Assembly (NCBI GenBank): GCA_026545765.1
Contig: CM048840.1
Span: 8,201,765 to 8,265,764 of the forward strand
Origin: Plantago major
Taxonomy: Eukaryota; Streptophyta; Magnoliopsida; Lamiales; Plantaginaceae
Direction: 5' to 3'
DNA: 64,000 nucleotides
The translations under genes and the position numbers were made by a program. Every line of letters begins with the position of its first letter. Positions within the stretch are counted from its first letter, which is position 1. The notes beneath the pieces are model-generated. The model was not told the DNA's origin. It saw nothing but the letters and a program-made list of their open reading frames with translations, and did no database searches. Of this stretch, positions 1 through 12,063 are shown piece after piece.

Positions 1-1160
1 CTTCGTCTCAGAAACGGTATGTTTCTCCATTAAGTCAGTAATCAAATCGCCATCCTTAAACGTGACTGACTGCTCCCCCTCCATATGAAATGATAGACGC
101 TCTACGGGCGGATCTCTATAATGAATTTCATATCCCATTATACGCCATACAGCCTCACATGCATAAATGTACCTACAGTCGACATAATCCTTCACCTCAT
201 TATCAACAGTTATCTTTGCACCTATTCGATCCACACCTTTATTGACGTATTTGAATAGATATTTTATAAAGTTGCTTTTATTGCACCATTCAACGTTAAT
301 GTGTGCCTGATACTTCATTAATAGGAATGGATTGTGCGGAACAATGAACCCGTGTAAGTATATAAAACATGGATATTTAGTTATTACAACATAAGTAAAT
401 CCGGTATAGGAAGAATTGGTTACCTCCTACTGCCTTTCCAAATTAGTTCTCTGTCTTCAAGTCCTTTATGAGATAGTCCAACTTCATCTTGAAAACGCAA
501 CTTAAAATATCAGGTCTATCCTCGGGTCGTAGACCGATAGACTCCACAAAACGTGTAATCTCATACCATTTCGGATTGCATGTGAATGTGATGAAAAGTT
601 CTGGATATCCTATACTCTTGCAAATGGCCATGGTATCTTGGAAATTATGTACTACTCCCTCCTTTTCAAATAAATCTTTCCATTTTACTATTCTGCAATA
701 ATTGTCTTCACTTTGACGCAAATTACTCTTAAACTATAATAGTAAATAATTTAATAAAATCATATAATGAAAATTTAATTATTACAGTTGAGAGAACTTT
801 GGAGTTTCACCTTTATCCGGCAACAAATTACCAAGCCTATGATAATTATTGCCACCAAGCATGTATGTGTAGGGACCATTTCAATTGTTGACAGAATTAT
901 CTTGTATCCCACCCATAGAAGTAATGCATACACATATTATAAGCACGTTTGTACTCAATATAATTCCGACTCTTAATATGTGTATTTTGCCAAAGATCAC
1001 TTAATAGGCGTGGAGGCTGTTTCAGAAGAGGAAGTTGTATTTTACCACGGCTAAAACACAAACCAAATTCTGGATTACTCAATGGAGTACTTTTTATCCT
1101 CTTATCAAATCACATAAGTGCACCACATAATTTACAGTCATATGTAGGATCACCCATGTA
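1..1160 (-). pseudogene. Helitron Rep/helicase, decayed, cut by the window start
   Basis: Read on the minus strand, a series of blocks matches the N-terminal half of plant Helitron replication initiator/helicase proteins in the expected order. They are a CxxC-type block (YDCKLCGALM, near 1140-1115), FGLCFSRGKIQLPLLKQPP (near 1070), NYHRLGNLLPDKGETPKFSQ (near 860-790), DTMAICKSIGYPELFITFTC (near 635-570) and HINVEWCNKSNFIKYLFKYV (near 300-240). The frame runs open to base 1, so the helicase lies outside the window. Damage is clear. A TGA at 1110-1112 replaces a Trp codon after GALM. A MITE fragment sits at about 652-787. The stretch expected between about 440 and 350, which normally holds the His-hydrophobic-His box, is missing. 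It cannot be active as it stands. Family assignment is secure, internal boundaries approximate. Confidence 0.87.
652..787. mobile_element. One-ended MITE fragment inside the Helitron
   Basis: The stretch begins with CTCCCTCC and continues with segments (ACTTTGACGCAAATTACTCT, AATCATATAATGAAAATTTA) that closely match the left half of the complete MITE at 44835-45090. The other half and the second terminal repeat are absent. It separates two conserved Helitron blocks, so the first 20 or so codons of the open frame ending at 443 are MITE-derived. Confidence 0.6.
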
Positions 1161-3114
1161 TAGATAAGCTACACGATGTCATATAAAAATATCGATTAGT
1201 ATATTTTGAATTTTTTAAATTTGTGTAAATTAAGCATCGATTAAAAAAAAGATATTACATACTACTGAGATGCCCCTGCGAGCAACCATTTCCCGTTTTT
1301 CTTGTCTTGTTTTCATGAACCTATTTCGCGAATTCTTATTTTTCTCAACAGGTGATGGCTCCTTAGGAATATTTGTTCGTAAATTGAGTGTATATTTATC
1401 CAGCAATTGATGTATATGTTTTTCAGTAAGTGGCATAAATTCCTCATCAGTTGGAGGTACATGAATTCCTAAATTAAGGTAAAACATGTATTATTGGTGT
1501 CATATTTTTAAACAATTCAAAATAGGTGCAATTTATTAGTTTTATTATAATAAAGGCATAATTAAATATAAACTTATTATTTCCTCTATCATCTTCATGG
1601 TACATGAAATAATCAAACGGATGGGATTTGAGATGTCTTCTCATTCTCAAGGTAAATATCATGTTCATTTTGTTGAACTTTGTCACTACCCTGTAATCTT
1701 TATCCATATTCCATATATATGTTAAATTATTAAATTCCATATAGGAGAATACATTAGTTTATAATTAATAATAATATTTAAAATATTAACTATCTTACTC
1801 GATGAACTATTATTATGAGACGTATTAATATCATCTATTAGGAGACTTCTAAATTGATGCAGAACATGTGGCCCAATAGTCAGTTGTTGCCAAGTCTCAC
1901 TGATGTAGAGCTCTAAGGAATGAAGTGGAGTAAAAGATGCATTACCATCTGCTGTAGTAAATGATTGAGTTTTAGATATATGAAATGTAATCAAATGAGT
2001 ATTATATGACATAAACTATTTAAGTGATGCTAAATATTACCGTTTGTAGCACAATTGAATGGGGAGGACACTTGTGTATTCGTATTGATAGAAACATATT
2101 TGGTACAATTGTGGTAACAGGATCCGACTGTGTTGGTGATAGAACTACTGACATATATTATAGGTAAATCAATTTCTTATTGATATAGCATTATAATTGA
2201 TGATAATTACTTTAGAAACGTTAACCAATCTTATTGTCTTTCGAGGGTGATATGACAATCCGACATCTCTTGTTATTTGATATTATATTTTGACCATAAC
2301 TTACTCTTAATTTATATACGAACCATATTTAGTAAATTATATTCTGAAAGTTTATGAAGTGTACCTTCATGATATAATTTTGTTAAATATATAGTAATTT
2401 TCCATGTATAAAGTAATAGTAATTTGCGATCAAAATTGACCCGGACAATTACTTAAACAACACATGTGACATTTGTTGTGGAACGAAGTATAGTAATTTG
2501 TTAATTCAGACTATCAATCTAAATTTCTACTTCCATTTGATAACTTGATTGAATTAAGCATGTATGTTGTTGCAGTAAACAACGACTCAAGTACAAATGT
2601 TAATCAACCCATGGAATATATATTCGGTGACATCGGGAATCCGCATAAACGTCCAAATCAGGTACGATCTATGCTTCATCTTAATTATGATTATCCAGTT
2701 TAAATTTATTATATTTGATATATGATATTCTTATATTATTTTTAATGATATATTCGAACTGTTGGCTTATAGTTTAGATACAATATTTCTTTAGGACCAT
2801 TTTATAGATCAGTATATTAGATAATTGTGGGTAATACACATATGTTTAAGGAGCTGTTTAAATTGGAATGAGGTCGCAAAACTTATAAAGCATGTTGTCC
2901 AGAAATTTTGAGAAAAATAAATAGCTTTGACATATGAAGTTCAATTTATTCATTTCAAATAGAAAATAGCAAAGGTCCTAAAATCGAAACAAACAAAGAA
3001 TTGAGAACGTCCTAATGGCCTAGAAAGAAATTACATTGAATGGAAAAAAATCCTCAGTAAAAGATAATGACGCATAAAAATTAATTTTTGCCCGTCATGC
3101 ATTTTTCTCCTTCT
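1161..3114. other. Stretch without a recognisable gene, probably Helitron 5' region
   Basis: Three short minus-strand open frames (2012-1722, 1740-1474, 1487-1230) lie upstream of the Helitron blocks in the same orientation. They could be eroded 5' exons, but I recognise no motif in them. On the plus strand 2575-2661 looks like an isolated exon (TTGTTGCAG acceptor, CAG/GTACGA donor) that would encode a short Asn/Pro-rich stretch with the sequence MEYIFGDIGNPHKRPNQ. It has no recognisable partner exon. Confidence 0.3.
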
Positions 3115-3780
3115 TGATCACAACTTTTGTTGAAGATTGCTACATCATGTTGCATTCTTCTTCATCATCAATAACAATACTCCTAGCACGCTTAGCAGGA
3201 GTGAATGTGGTTTCAGAACTTTCGTTTGAACCATGATCTGTTAGGTATCCGTCTACTCTTTACCCTTTCCACCCAATTTATGCTTTTCAGTTTCCATCGA
3301 CGACTTAGGTTCAGATGCTACCTCCTGACATTATAATATAAGTCATTAATTCAATTAAGTGAAACATAAAATTGACGAACATAAAATTGCAATAATATGA
3401 TATCTTACATTTTAGCTACATTACAAAATTCTCTGATTATTTTCTCATCAGATGATAGGTAAACAACACCGAAGTCTTTGAAAGCTTTGATAATGTTTTA
3501 ATACCTTGTCACACGAACCTTGATCAGATATTCTTTGAATAAGATTGGCTGAAAATCTGTAAGTAGTGCTTCTTCGTCTCCTTCCTTCAAAGGAAACAAA
3601 TAATAATAAACTTATGGTATGAAAAGTTTATATTTAACCATTATTATATGAAATGAAATATACCTGAATTAGTGTTGTAGATTAGGCTAGCAAGTAGCAA
3701 CTATATCATCGAAAATAACAACATATATTGTTTCAGTGGAATCTTGACCTGTTGATATTACCTCGAGACAGAACCTGTTT
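3115..3780 (-). pseudogene. RPA70-like (replication protein A large subunit) relic
   Basis: Three minus-strand blocks resemble the C-terminal part of the RPA 70-kDa subunit. About 3772-3662 reads FCLEVISTGQDSTETIYVVI followed by FDDIVATC, as in the last OB fold (xLxVxDxTG...VxFDDxA). About 3592-3417 reads LLTDFQPILFKEYLIKVRVT, then a TAA in frame, then IIKAFKDFGVVYLSSDEKII. About 3225-3117 gives a charged tail containing TPAKRARSIVIDDEEE. RPA70-like genes are common passengers of plant Helitrons, and this one shares orientation with the Helitron relic to its left. In-frame stops and a frame change near 3240 make it a pseudogene. Assignment rests on short motifs. Confidence 0.6.
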
Positions 3781-4649
3781 TATATCAAACTGTGAGTTAG
3801 TTTTCATAGTTATGCTTAAGAGTAATTTTTTTATAATGATAAAAAATCATTTGGCAAACTTTGGATATGAGAATCGATAGAATTGTACTTATTGCTAGTA
3901 TTTGAAGATGTATTTATATAGAAATGATGACATAACTATCCAGTCGTGTTATATGGATTTTTAAATTTCAAGGTGAAATCCTAACAAACCGGAATAGTGG
4001 TTACTATTAATAGTACATTAATTAATTAAAATTATCTATCATAAATTGCAGGAAATAATAATAATGTATCTGGACTATAATTACATAGATTTCGAAACCC
4101 ATGTAATTAGTGAAGATAAACCACTCAAATAGTTTTCCGTGAATGAGGCATGATGGAGTAACTAACATTCCTAATTAAGCTCAACTAATACATCAATAAA
4201 ACTCACTTAAAAATGGGAAGTTGGAGAACATCGTTATGTAACAAACATTAACGACTTGGTAAATAATTATGGGAAGTTGGAGAATATTTGAATTTAAATA
4301 CCCAATTAGGGAAACATAACATCTATGAGTAATCTACAGTGATTTGAATTTATAAATCGATCAGATTGGTGGTTACTTGACTGATAGAGATATATTTTCA
4401 CTATAATTAGATTAGGTTATCCTTAAAATTAGGGATTTGTTTAAACTAATATCTTTTTTCGGTAAAACATGAGTGCAGGAGAAGAAAAATTCAAATATAT
4501 TTAGGGTTTTGATGCTTGAATTATTAGTGATTTATAAATGAATATTTTTGGGTTTCGTTTTGCCACCTAAGATTTTTGCATACGTGGCATAGTTCTCCTT
4601 CCATCTTGATCATCACTTTTATCATATATCTATATATATATATATATAT

Positions 4650-4688
<39 letters not shown>

Positions 4689-5861
4689 TATATATATATA
4701 GATAGATAGATACTTAACAACTATGTCAAATAAATTTGATATATTGCCGACATTGTTACGACTATTAATTCATAATATTAGAGTCGATAAAGATCAAATC
4801 TCTTCTAAATTATTACTTGTAATTATGACTCTTAATTCATACTTACTTAATTTTGTTAAGTCTAATAACATCAAATACGTACTAATTTTTATTGCTTGTA
4901 ATTACGACTATAATTAATCCATACTTCACTAATTTTAAAGGTCGGTTTACTATAGGTGACCGCCTCTAATTATAACATTTAGCAAGACTAATAGGTGCAA
5001 ATCATTTAGCAACACTAATAGGTTAAAAACGCACCATGTTGTATGATTGTGTTTGTTTGCCTCAGTTATTCTGGTCATAGTTGAAGCGCCATGAACATAA
5101 CGTGTTGGCTCTAGGAATTCTGAAGTACAAATACATTCAATTTCATGTAGGTTGCTGTATACCATATGAGTACTAGAATTGAGGTTTGGCAGGTTTTTAT
5201 TCTTAAATCTTCATTTATTTTCCTTGTATTAGAAGTATGAATGCAGAATGTACAATGCACTCAGTTTGGTTCTTAAGGTAATAAAACTCTTCAACATCTT
5301 CATTATATCATGAAATTTCTCTCCAGATTTTGTTCACTTTCAGTTCGTGACCATAGAATAAAAGGATCAATTACATTACAGAGGGAGTGACACTACATTT
5401 TGGTAGTACCATAGTTTCTTGGATTTACAGATACGGGAACTTGAAATACTAGAGTTTAATTTTCTTAACTATTTTATCCTTGGATTTCTTGAGAAAGATG
5501 AATTGAGTATACTCCGATTTAAGGAGATTCCATCACTTAATATCACCTGATATAAATGAGTTGGTTTCTGCACCCTGATATACTTCAGTCGATCTTAACT
5601 TAATGTTCCATCCTTTTCGTGCTAGTTAGCATGCAACTGGGTATGTCTAGATGAACTTCGACAAAGAAATCGAATGTTGTTCAGTAAATAATTCTGGTAT
5701 GAAGCTTTAATGATAAGAAATGCAAATTGGTAAGGTCATGTGTACGTTTGATATGGCAAACAACTATAGTAATATTTTAGTTCATTCTCTAATAATGGAG
5801 AATTTTAATTATACGTTGCAATACTAATTAAGGTTTATTTGTCTTTCTCGTTATGTTGTAG
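3781..5861. other. Non-coding A+T-rich stretch
   Basis: I see no gene here. It contains the TA/GATA microsatellite described separately and scattered short open frames in A+T-rich sequence with no family match. Confidence 0.5.
4624..4712. repeat. TA/GATA microsatellite
   Basis: About 90 bp of almost pure TA dinucleotides, interrupted by AGATA units and ending in three GATA units. Confidence 0.95.
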
Positions 5862-6083
5862 TACATGCCCATTGATTTCACCTAAGATGAAATTCGTGAG
5901 ACTGATTTTCGCAAAGGGCTTCATACGCGTCTAACTGTTGAAAGGTACCAAGGTCGATATGGACGTATTGTTGTAGGTTGGCAGGAGTTTGTCCATGAGA
6001 GAGATTTGAAATATGACGACGTGTTGGTTTTCGAGGTCGACAATGCCAATAAAAACCTTTGGAATGTCACCAGGGGAGAGTGA
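5862..6083 (+). pseudogene. B3 DNA-binding-domain exon with a premature stop
   Basis: A 222-bp open segment follows a good splice acceptor (TTATGTTGTAG). It ends RIVVGWQEFVHERDLKYDD followed by VLVFEVD and a TGA. The pattern GWQEFVxxxxLxxxDxLVFE is the C-terminal half of a plant B3 domain as in VRN1/REM-type proteins. The eighth codon is TAA (5883-5885), probably from CAA, so the exon is broken. No N-terminal half of the domain was found upstream, and the downstream sequence is non-coding. It lies on the strand opposite to the Helitron and RPA relics, so it may be a captured or left-behind gene fragment. Confidence 0.5.
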
Positions 6084-7590
6084 TTCGTAACGATTTGCCG
6101 ATTTTCACTCATGAGTTTGCATTTAATTTGGTTTAGTTGTGTGTTTCATGCTTGTTGTGTTTTTTTTCCAAGGCTTGTATCATTGAATATGAATCCATCT
6201 TCATGTTGGCTTAAAACACCTTTCTTCATTTGATTATTTCATATAATCAAATTTAAACAAAACACACTTGCATTTGCATTTACAACTCAAATCAAGCGGC
6301 GTATAAACAAGAGGGGTTTTTAATGGCATTTCAGTCATTTCATGGTGAATAAATACACCTTATAATTAACATGCTTACATTATCATACCAAGCAGCATGG
6401 AATGTTTCGTAATACATGACAAAACACCTCTCCGAAACTCTACCAAGCGACAGTGTTTTCCAGTCAATATTTCAGAAATACACCTAATAAAACACACTTG
6501 CTACCAATCAGTCCCTAATTGAGTAGAAAAATACACGTGGACCCAAAAATGTGGTTAAAATGAATTGTATTATGAAAGTAATTTCCATAAAAGGAAATGT
6601 AACACTTTTGGTGAAACCTCAAAACGAAAAATTGTTACACTTTTAGTCAAACGGAGGGAGTATTTGTCTGGTACTCTCAATTAAACTAGTAAATTGTATA
6701 GGTTCACTAAAATGTTAAGACAAACATAAAACGTTAGAAGACTCAATTAAAATGGCCTCATAATTCCTATCCAAACGGCCTCAATACTTTTGTAGGTAAT
6801 TATTAGTCCACTTGTGTCAATGTTGCCAAATATTACCAGGAAACTATAGTTTCTTTATCTCTCTTGACGTCACTACCTCTTTAAATCTTTTTTTTTTTTT
6901 TGTTTGTTGTTGCATATATAAAATATTATATTGTATAAAACATTAAAACATGAAAAGGTAGTACGTTATACCGTAGGTTGTATAGAAAAAAACCGTAAGC
7001 TATGTGTGATCTGTCCGAACGAGACAGTAGAAAATCTTAATTTTGGATGGTAGTCAAACAATGGTATCCACGATGAAGATTACTCAGGCTTAATTAATTA
7101 TTAGTTGTAATCCAAAAAGGATCAGCTTTTTGCTCCCATACTGGCAAATACTAACACAGAAGATCAGCCATCCCATATCTCTGCTTTCCTACGTCGATTT
7201 GAATATGATGCCGGTTTCACCAATCGGTTCGTTTATATAATATCGTCTAGTCTACTCGTAATAAAAATGGAAATCAAATGCTTATAAGGATGGCCTACTT
7301 TATTACTATACTTGCGAATTGGGATAACATTTACTTGATCTTTAAGTTTGATATTATTACTTTGTGTCTTGAAGATGGACCATATGGATGCTTTTTAGCT
7401 TCCAAATTCCAACTCGTGTGAAATTGAAGTGGTAATGAGCGTGCCATATAGTGACAAATTATAAATGAGTGTGTTTCCTAAGAAACAACCCTTAGATAGA
7501 GACATAGAAACATAATTTCTAATATTACATATTAACCCCAAATCAAAACTAGTTTCTAAAACCCACCCAACCAAGGGTCAACTACTGGAT
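6084..7590. other. Non-coding stretch with a MITE end
   Basis: No gene seen. At about 6580-6661 a single MITE-like end is present: GTTACACTTTTAGTCAAACG followed by GAGGGAGTA, the reverse complement of a CTCCCTCCGT-type Stowaway terminus. A second terminus was not located with confidence. The rest is A+T-rich. Confidence 0.45.
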
Positions 7591-7598
7591 CTTTACAA

Positions 7599-9024
7599 AT
7601 GGATCCATATATTAATGATATAACCCGTTTCTTTCAGCTCAAACACCTTCATTTATTAGTTTTCAGCTCACGCAACTTTCTCTCTCTAGAATTCTCTCAC
7701 TACGATTCTCCCAACCAAGGGCCAGCTACGGGATCGAAAAAACAATCCGATCTACCTGATTTTCTGATAAAAAATCAACGATCAACCTGATTCTGCAACC
7801 AAGGGCCAGCTACGGGGATAAAAAACGAAGGTAAATCTCTGTTCGTAGCTAATTTCATAGATTATAATCGTTTTTGTTACTGTTCATACAACGATCTCTC
7901 ATTACTATATATGTTCGTTGTTGTTCATAAACGATCTACCTGTAGAAACTGCCAGCTGATAATATACATTGTTATTCTGCAAAAAAACGCGATCGAAAAC
8001 GGAGGTAATCTCTATTCGAAGCTATTTTCATCGTTTTTCATTGCTATTATTGTTCGTACAACAATATCTCATTGCTATATATGTTCGTTGTTGTTCATAG
8101 ATGCCAGAATCAGCTTCAACTACTGAAACTACAAATATGGATGATCCTCTAGAGATTCAAACAACAGGTACATGTTCTATGTAACTAGCTATATGTTCTC
8201 TGTTTAAATCACCATGATCTCTGCAAAAAACTACTATGTTTTGTGTTTAAATCATATTTCTCTATGATCTCAGCTATAGTCTCTACGATCTCAGCTATAT
8301 AAACTATGATCTCACCTATATTCACTGTGATCTCAGTTATAATCACTATGATCTTTGTTATATTCTCTATGATCCTTTTATAATTACGTATGATTTCATT
8401 CACTTGGATCATGTATGTGATATCAACATTATATTATATGATCTCATCTATATTCTCTATGATCTCATCTACAGTCTCTATGATCTCAACTATATAAACT
8501 ATGATCTCAGCTATATAAAATATGATCTCACCTATATTCACTATGAACTCAGTTATATACGCTATGATCTCAGTTATGTTGGATATGATCTCAGTTATAT
8601 TCTCTATGATCTCAGCTGTAGTCACTATGATCTAAATTAATTATGCCATGATCTCTATTACTTCTAGTATGTTCTCAGTAAAATTGTTTCAACAAATTTA
8701 CAGAAATGCATTGCTTGGAGACAGATAATGAACAAAAACTACACCGAACTGGTATTGAAGTCAGAAGGGAACATGGATGCTAGAAGAATACTAGAGGATG
8801 GGTACCAACGTGACTTACTAGCAATCAAAGCTATAATTGAAGCATCAACCTTCAAATATATACCGAACTCAACAGACCAGAACACATCAAAAACATCAAA
8901 GGCATCCACAAGCTGTGGTTCAATAATTGTACGTGATCCAGACTTTACACAAAGAGTCAAGGACAAGTTTGAAAGGAAAAAGCCTATAACAACTGAGTTC
9001 AGAGACAAGCTTGCAAACAAATAA
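7599..9024 (+). pseudogene. Two-exon remnant, possibly FAR1/FRS-type, with minisatellite intron
   Basis: A first short exon starts at the ATG at 8101 (MPESASTTETTNMDDPLEIQ) and ends at an ACAG/GTACAT donor near 8166. A second open block follows an acceptor near 8702 and runs to a TAA at 9022-9024. It includes CIAWRQIMNKNYTELVLKSE and KDKFERKKPITTEFRDKLAN. The layout of an acidic start and a Lys-rich tail recalls FAR1-related, MULE-derived proteins. The zinc-finger, transposase and SWIM domains of that family are absent, so this is a deletion derivative or something else. The presumed 5' leader (7640-8100) contains an internal duplication around TATATATGTTCGTTGTTGTT. The intron is filled by a 21-bp minisatellite. 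Family assignment is tentative. Confidence 0.35.
8205..8640 (+). repeat. 21-bp minisatellite (TATGATCTCAGCTATATTCTC-like)
   Basis: About 20 imperfect units of 21 bp built on CTATGATCTCAGCTATATTC. Because 21 is a multiple of three, open frames appear on both strands as seven-residue repeats (YDLSYIL on plus). They are artefacts of the repeat. Confidence 0.92.
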
Positions 9025-9106
9025 TTGATATGAACACTATGTTCTCTGCTATATAACAATTGATATAATTTCAATATGTACTCTACTATATTGACTATGA
9101 TCTCTA

Positions 9107-9390
9107 TTATAATCACTATGATCTCTGTTATATTCTCTATGATCCTTTTATAATTACATATGATTTCATTCACTTGGATCATGTATGTGATATCAACATT
9201 ATATTATATGATCTCATCTATATTCTATATTATCTCAAACTAAAAAACTATGATATCAACTCAAAAAACTATGATATCAAACCAAACACTATGATCTCAA
9301 CTAAAACACTATGATATCAACACAGACTATGTTCTCAACTAAAACAGCTATGATCTCAACTCAAAAAGCTATGATATCAAACTGCGAGAT
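9107..9390 (+). repeat. Second minisatellite block and 123-bp duplicate
   Basis: 9107-9229 repeats 8337-8459 almost exactly at a constant offset of 770 bp, with only a few differences and no indel. It is followed to about 9385 by a second repeat family based on CTATGATATCAACTCAAAAA. The block follows directly after the terminal open frame that stops at 9024. Confidence 0.85.
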
Positions 9391-9399
9391 GATCCGTGA

Positions 9400-11301
9400 A
9401 AAACGATACTGACCCGGATCGGCAAGAGAATCCGCGAAAAATACATGTTTAATGGCAAATTGCAAATTGATCCCGTTTCTAGTTAAATTAACTAAAGACC
9501 CTTTCTCCCAAGACTTTGTGATTATAAATAGGAAATATGCTATAGATCAATGTTGAATCATGAAATACCCGTCGTCATAAAATTGCTTTTACAAACCAAT
9601 ATGTAACATATAATAAAAAAAATGAAATTTACGTACAATGCATACTATAAATGTACACTTAAGTACTGGGACTAAAGACAAAATTACTATAAGTCAAAAA
9701 TGAAGATATTGAGTGTAGATTGAGACACATTTATCTGATTGCATCTCGTGTGTAAGTTTTATAATTTGATGTTGGAGTAAAGTTTTTTCGCAAGTTTCTC
9801 CTCTATTAGAAGGCCATGTGCACTTAACATGGTTCTATTAAACACCCATTTTGAATGAAGTGGATAAATAGCAGTTGTCTCCAATGGAGGAGAATTGGAG
9901 GAGAAGGTGAAATATACTGAGTTTATTCTCATTTGACTTAAATGAAATCAGTACTTTTTAACCTTTACGGTCGTTTGACACGAAACTTTAATAACTCAAG
10001 TAAAACTGATAACTATTGACTTCTATTAAAGTTGAAGTTCAAACACAAAAATCAATCGTACTCAATTAAAATGAGTCTTTAATTTTAATTCAAACAGTTC
10101 GCTAATAACCTAAATTTAATTTTTTCATTCAGATAATTAAAATTTGGAATTGTTGAATATAAAAAAAGTGACCATCCTAAAATGTGAAACCTGCTAATGT
10201 CCACTTTAATAAAATGTGAATCCTATATAGTCCATGTAATGTTGATACACATCGATGTTTGTGCATTTACTCTCATCTCATCTCATCTTCTCGCACTGTT
10301 GTTCTGTTCCCACCACTTCTGTTTTGTCGGTTTGCTTCTTGGCAATATGAGCCTCTTCCCTTTCTCCCCTTGACACGTCTTACACTTACGCTGGCTCTTA
10401 TATTTTATTTTATCAAGACTTCAAAGATTCACGAGAATACAGTCCACAAATTACTTTTTATTTAATAATCTTCATCCCACAATTTCACTATCTGGATTAT
10501 TCGTAATTTGACTCCCATTAGATTCATCTAATGTTGATCATCACAACTTATATTAACAGAGTAGATCATTTGATTCCCGTTGATTAAATTTTACTGGTTT
10601 CATCTAATCATATGAGTTATGACATCTGAACAACTTCGTTTAAATTGAACGCAACCTTTATAAATGTATTTTGACTATTTCTAATCATCAAAATTAAGTT
10701 CATACAATTCACACTCGCAAATATTTTGATATCCTCTCCATGTATTGTCTTGCGTCATTTTATTTCGTGTATTGTATTGCCTCACTTGCATGCTACTTCC
10801 TCATGTGGAATAAGTTATCCATTTCATTTGTAATGTTCGTTTGACTGATCATTGAAAAAGAAAAGAACTTTTGAAATTAAGAGTGTCATTTCAAGATCAA
10901 AGAGTATTTCACTTTAAAATGTACGATATCATACCCACGTGAATAATTTTATTGGTAAAAAAGTCGAATTTATGTCGATCCATAGTTGGCTCGTTATTAG
11001 TGATACTGGAGTGGGATTGTCTTGAGATCCACAAGGGACATTGATGGTTGATCTCAGTACATAACTACCTCCATACAGTATAAGTGGATTGATAGTCTCG
11101 GTACATAGCTACCTACCCAGTAGAACGGGCAAGGACGTTAATCATACAAGTAAAAGTTATTGAATGTGATGTTCAGTTTCCATATTGGTTAAGAAGTGCA
11201 TGATAAAAACTATACATTCATACCGACATACTAATGGGTATGAGATAACTTGGGAGGTATCAAAATCAAACATGTGAGGCTTCATACCAAAAAAAAAAAA
11301 A

Positions 11302-11349
<48 letters not shown>

Positions 11350-11940
11350 AAAAAATGTGTATAACCGAGTCATAGAGATAACTACATTACATCATATCAA
11401 TCTTTATCTCCTATCCAATTTGATTATGAAAATCATAACTATACATGGCAAGTGATGATGTTATCACTCATCGTCTCGCATATATACTACTATTATTCTA
11501 AACAAACTCTATAAGACATCTATTAATACCAAACGATAAAAATCACGGAGTGGGGGAAGGGGAATATCAAACCATTTCTCTTTAAAAAAACACTCATACG
11601 ATTCCAAATCGTACGTTAGGAATTCACATAAACGATCTATTCCCCTTTTGAAAATTCAAAACTGGAGATTATAAAAGATTCCGCATATAAAAGGAAATAG
11701 TGTGCTAATCCATCTTTTCTTTTCTTGATTAAGAGAAAAATTAAACAAATCCCATAGTGAGAAAAAAACTCAAACTCAAAGCCAAAGCTTAATTGATCAT
11801 CAGCATCATCACCATCATAAAGAAATGAAATGGTACTTCCACTAAATCAAAAATCAAATATTCCCATAGAAAAAAAATAGAATAAACCTTTTCCACCATA
11901 TCCTCGACCAGACACACTCACTAGTCATCACTAGACTCCA
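9400..11940. other. Long non-coding stretch
   Basis: No gene was recognised in about 2.5 kb. Features are A+T-rich low-complexity sequence, a small direct repeat near 11055-11120 (the segment CTCAGTACATAACTACCTCC recurs in altered form) and the trinucleotide microsatellite listed separately. Confidence 0.5.
11303..11348. repeat. (AAT)n microsatellite
   Basis: About 15 AAT units following a poly(A) run. A short poly-Tyr open frame on the minus strand is an artefact of this repeat. Confidence 0.95.
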
Positions 11941-11948
11941 AAGATAAA

Positions 11949-11954
11949 TATAAA
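11949..11954 (+). promoter_or_regulatory. TATA box of the DUF4408 gene
   Basis: TATAAA in the context AAATATAAAACCCGC, 115 bp upstream of the start codon at 12064. A CT-rich leader (CTTCTCTCTCTCTCT, 11992-12006), common in plant 5' leaders, follows at a suitable distance for a start site near 11980. Confidence 0.6.
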
Positions 11955-12063
11955 ACCCGCAAAACAGCACACACTCACTCACTCACCACCGCTTCTCTCT
12001 CTCTCTAAAACCAGAAAAGAAAAACGGACTGACTGAACCAAACCAAAAACCAATCCAAAAAAA

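Noticed and set aside
8404-8640. Open frames of 63-78 codons on both strands
   Set aside because: They are produced by the 21-bp minisatellite, whose length is a multiple of three; the products are seven-residue repeats.
11157-11351. Minus-strand frame with a run of Tyr
   Set aside because: It results from the AAT microsatellite and has no other support.
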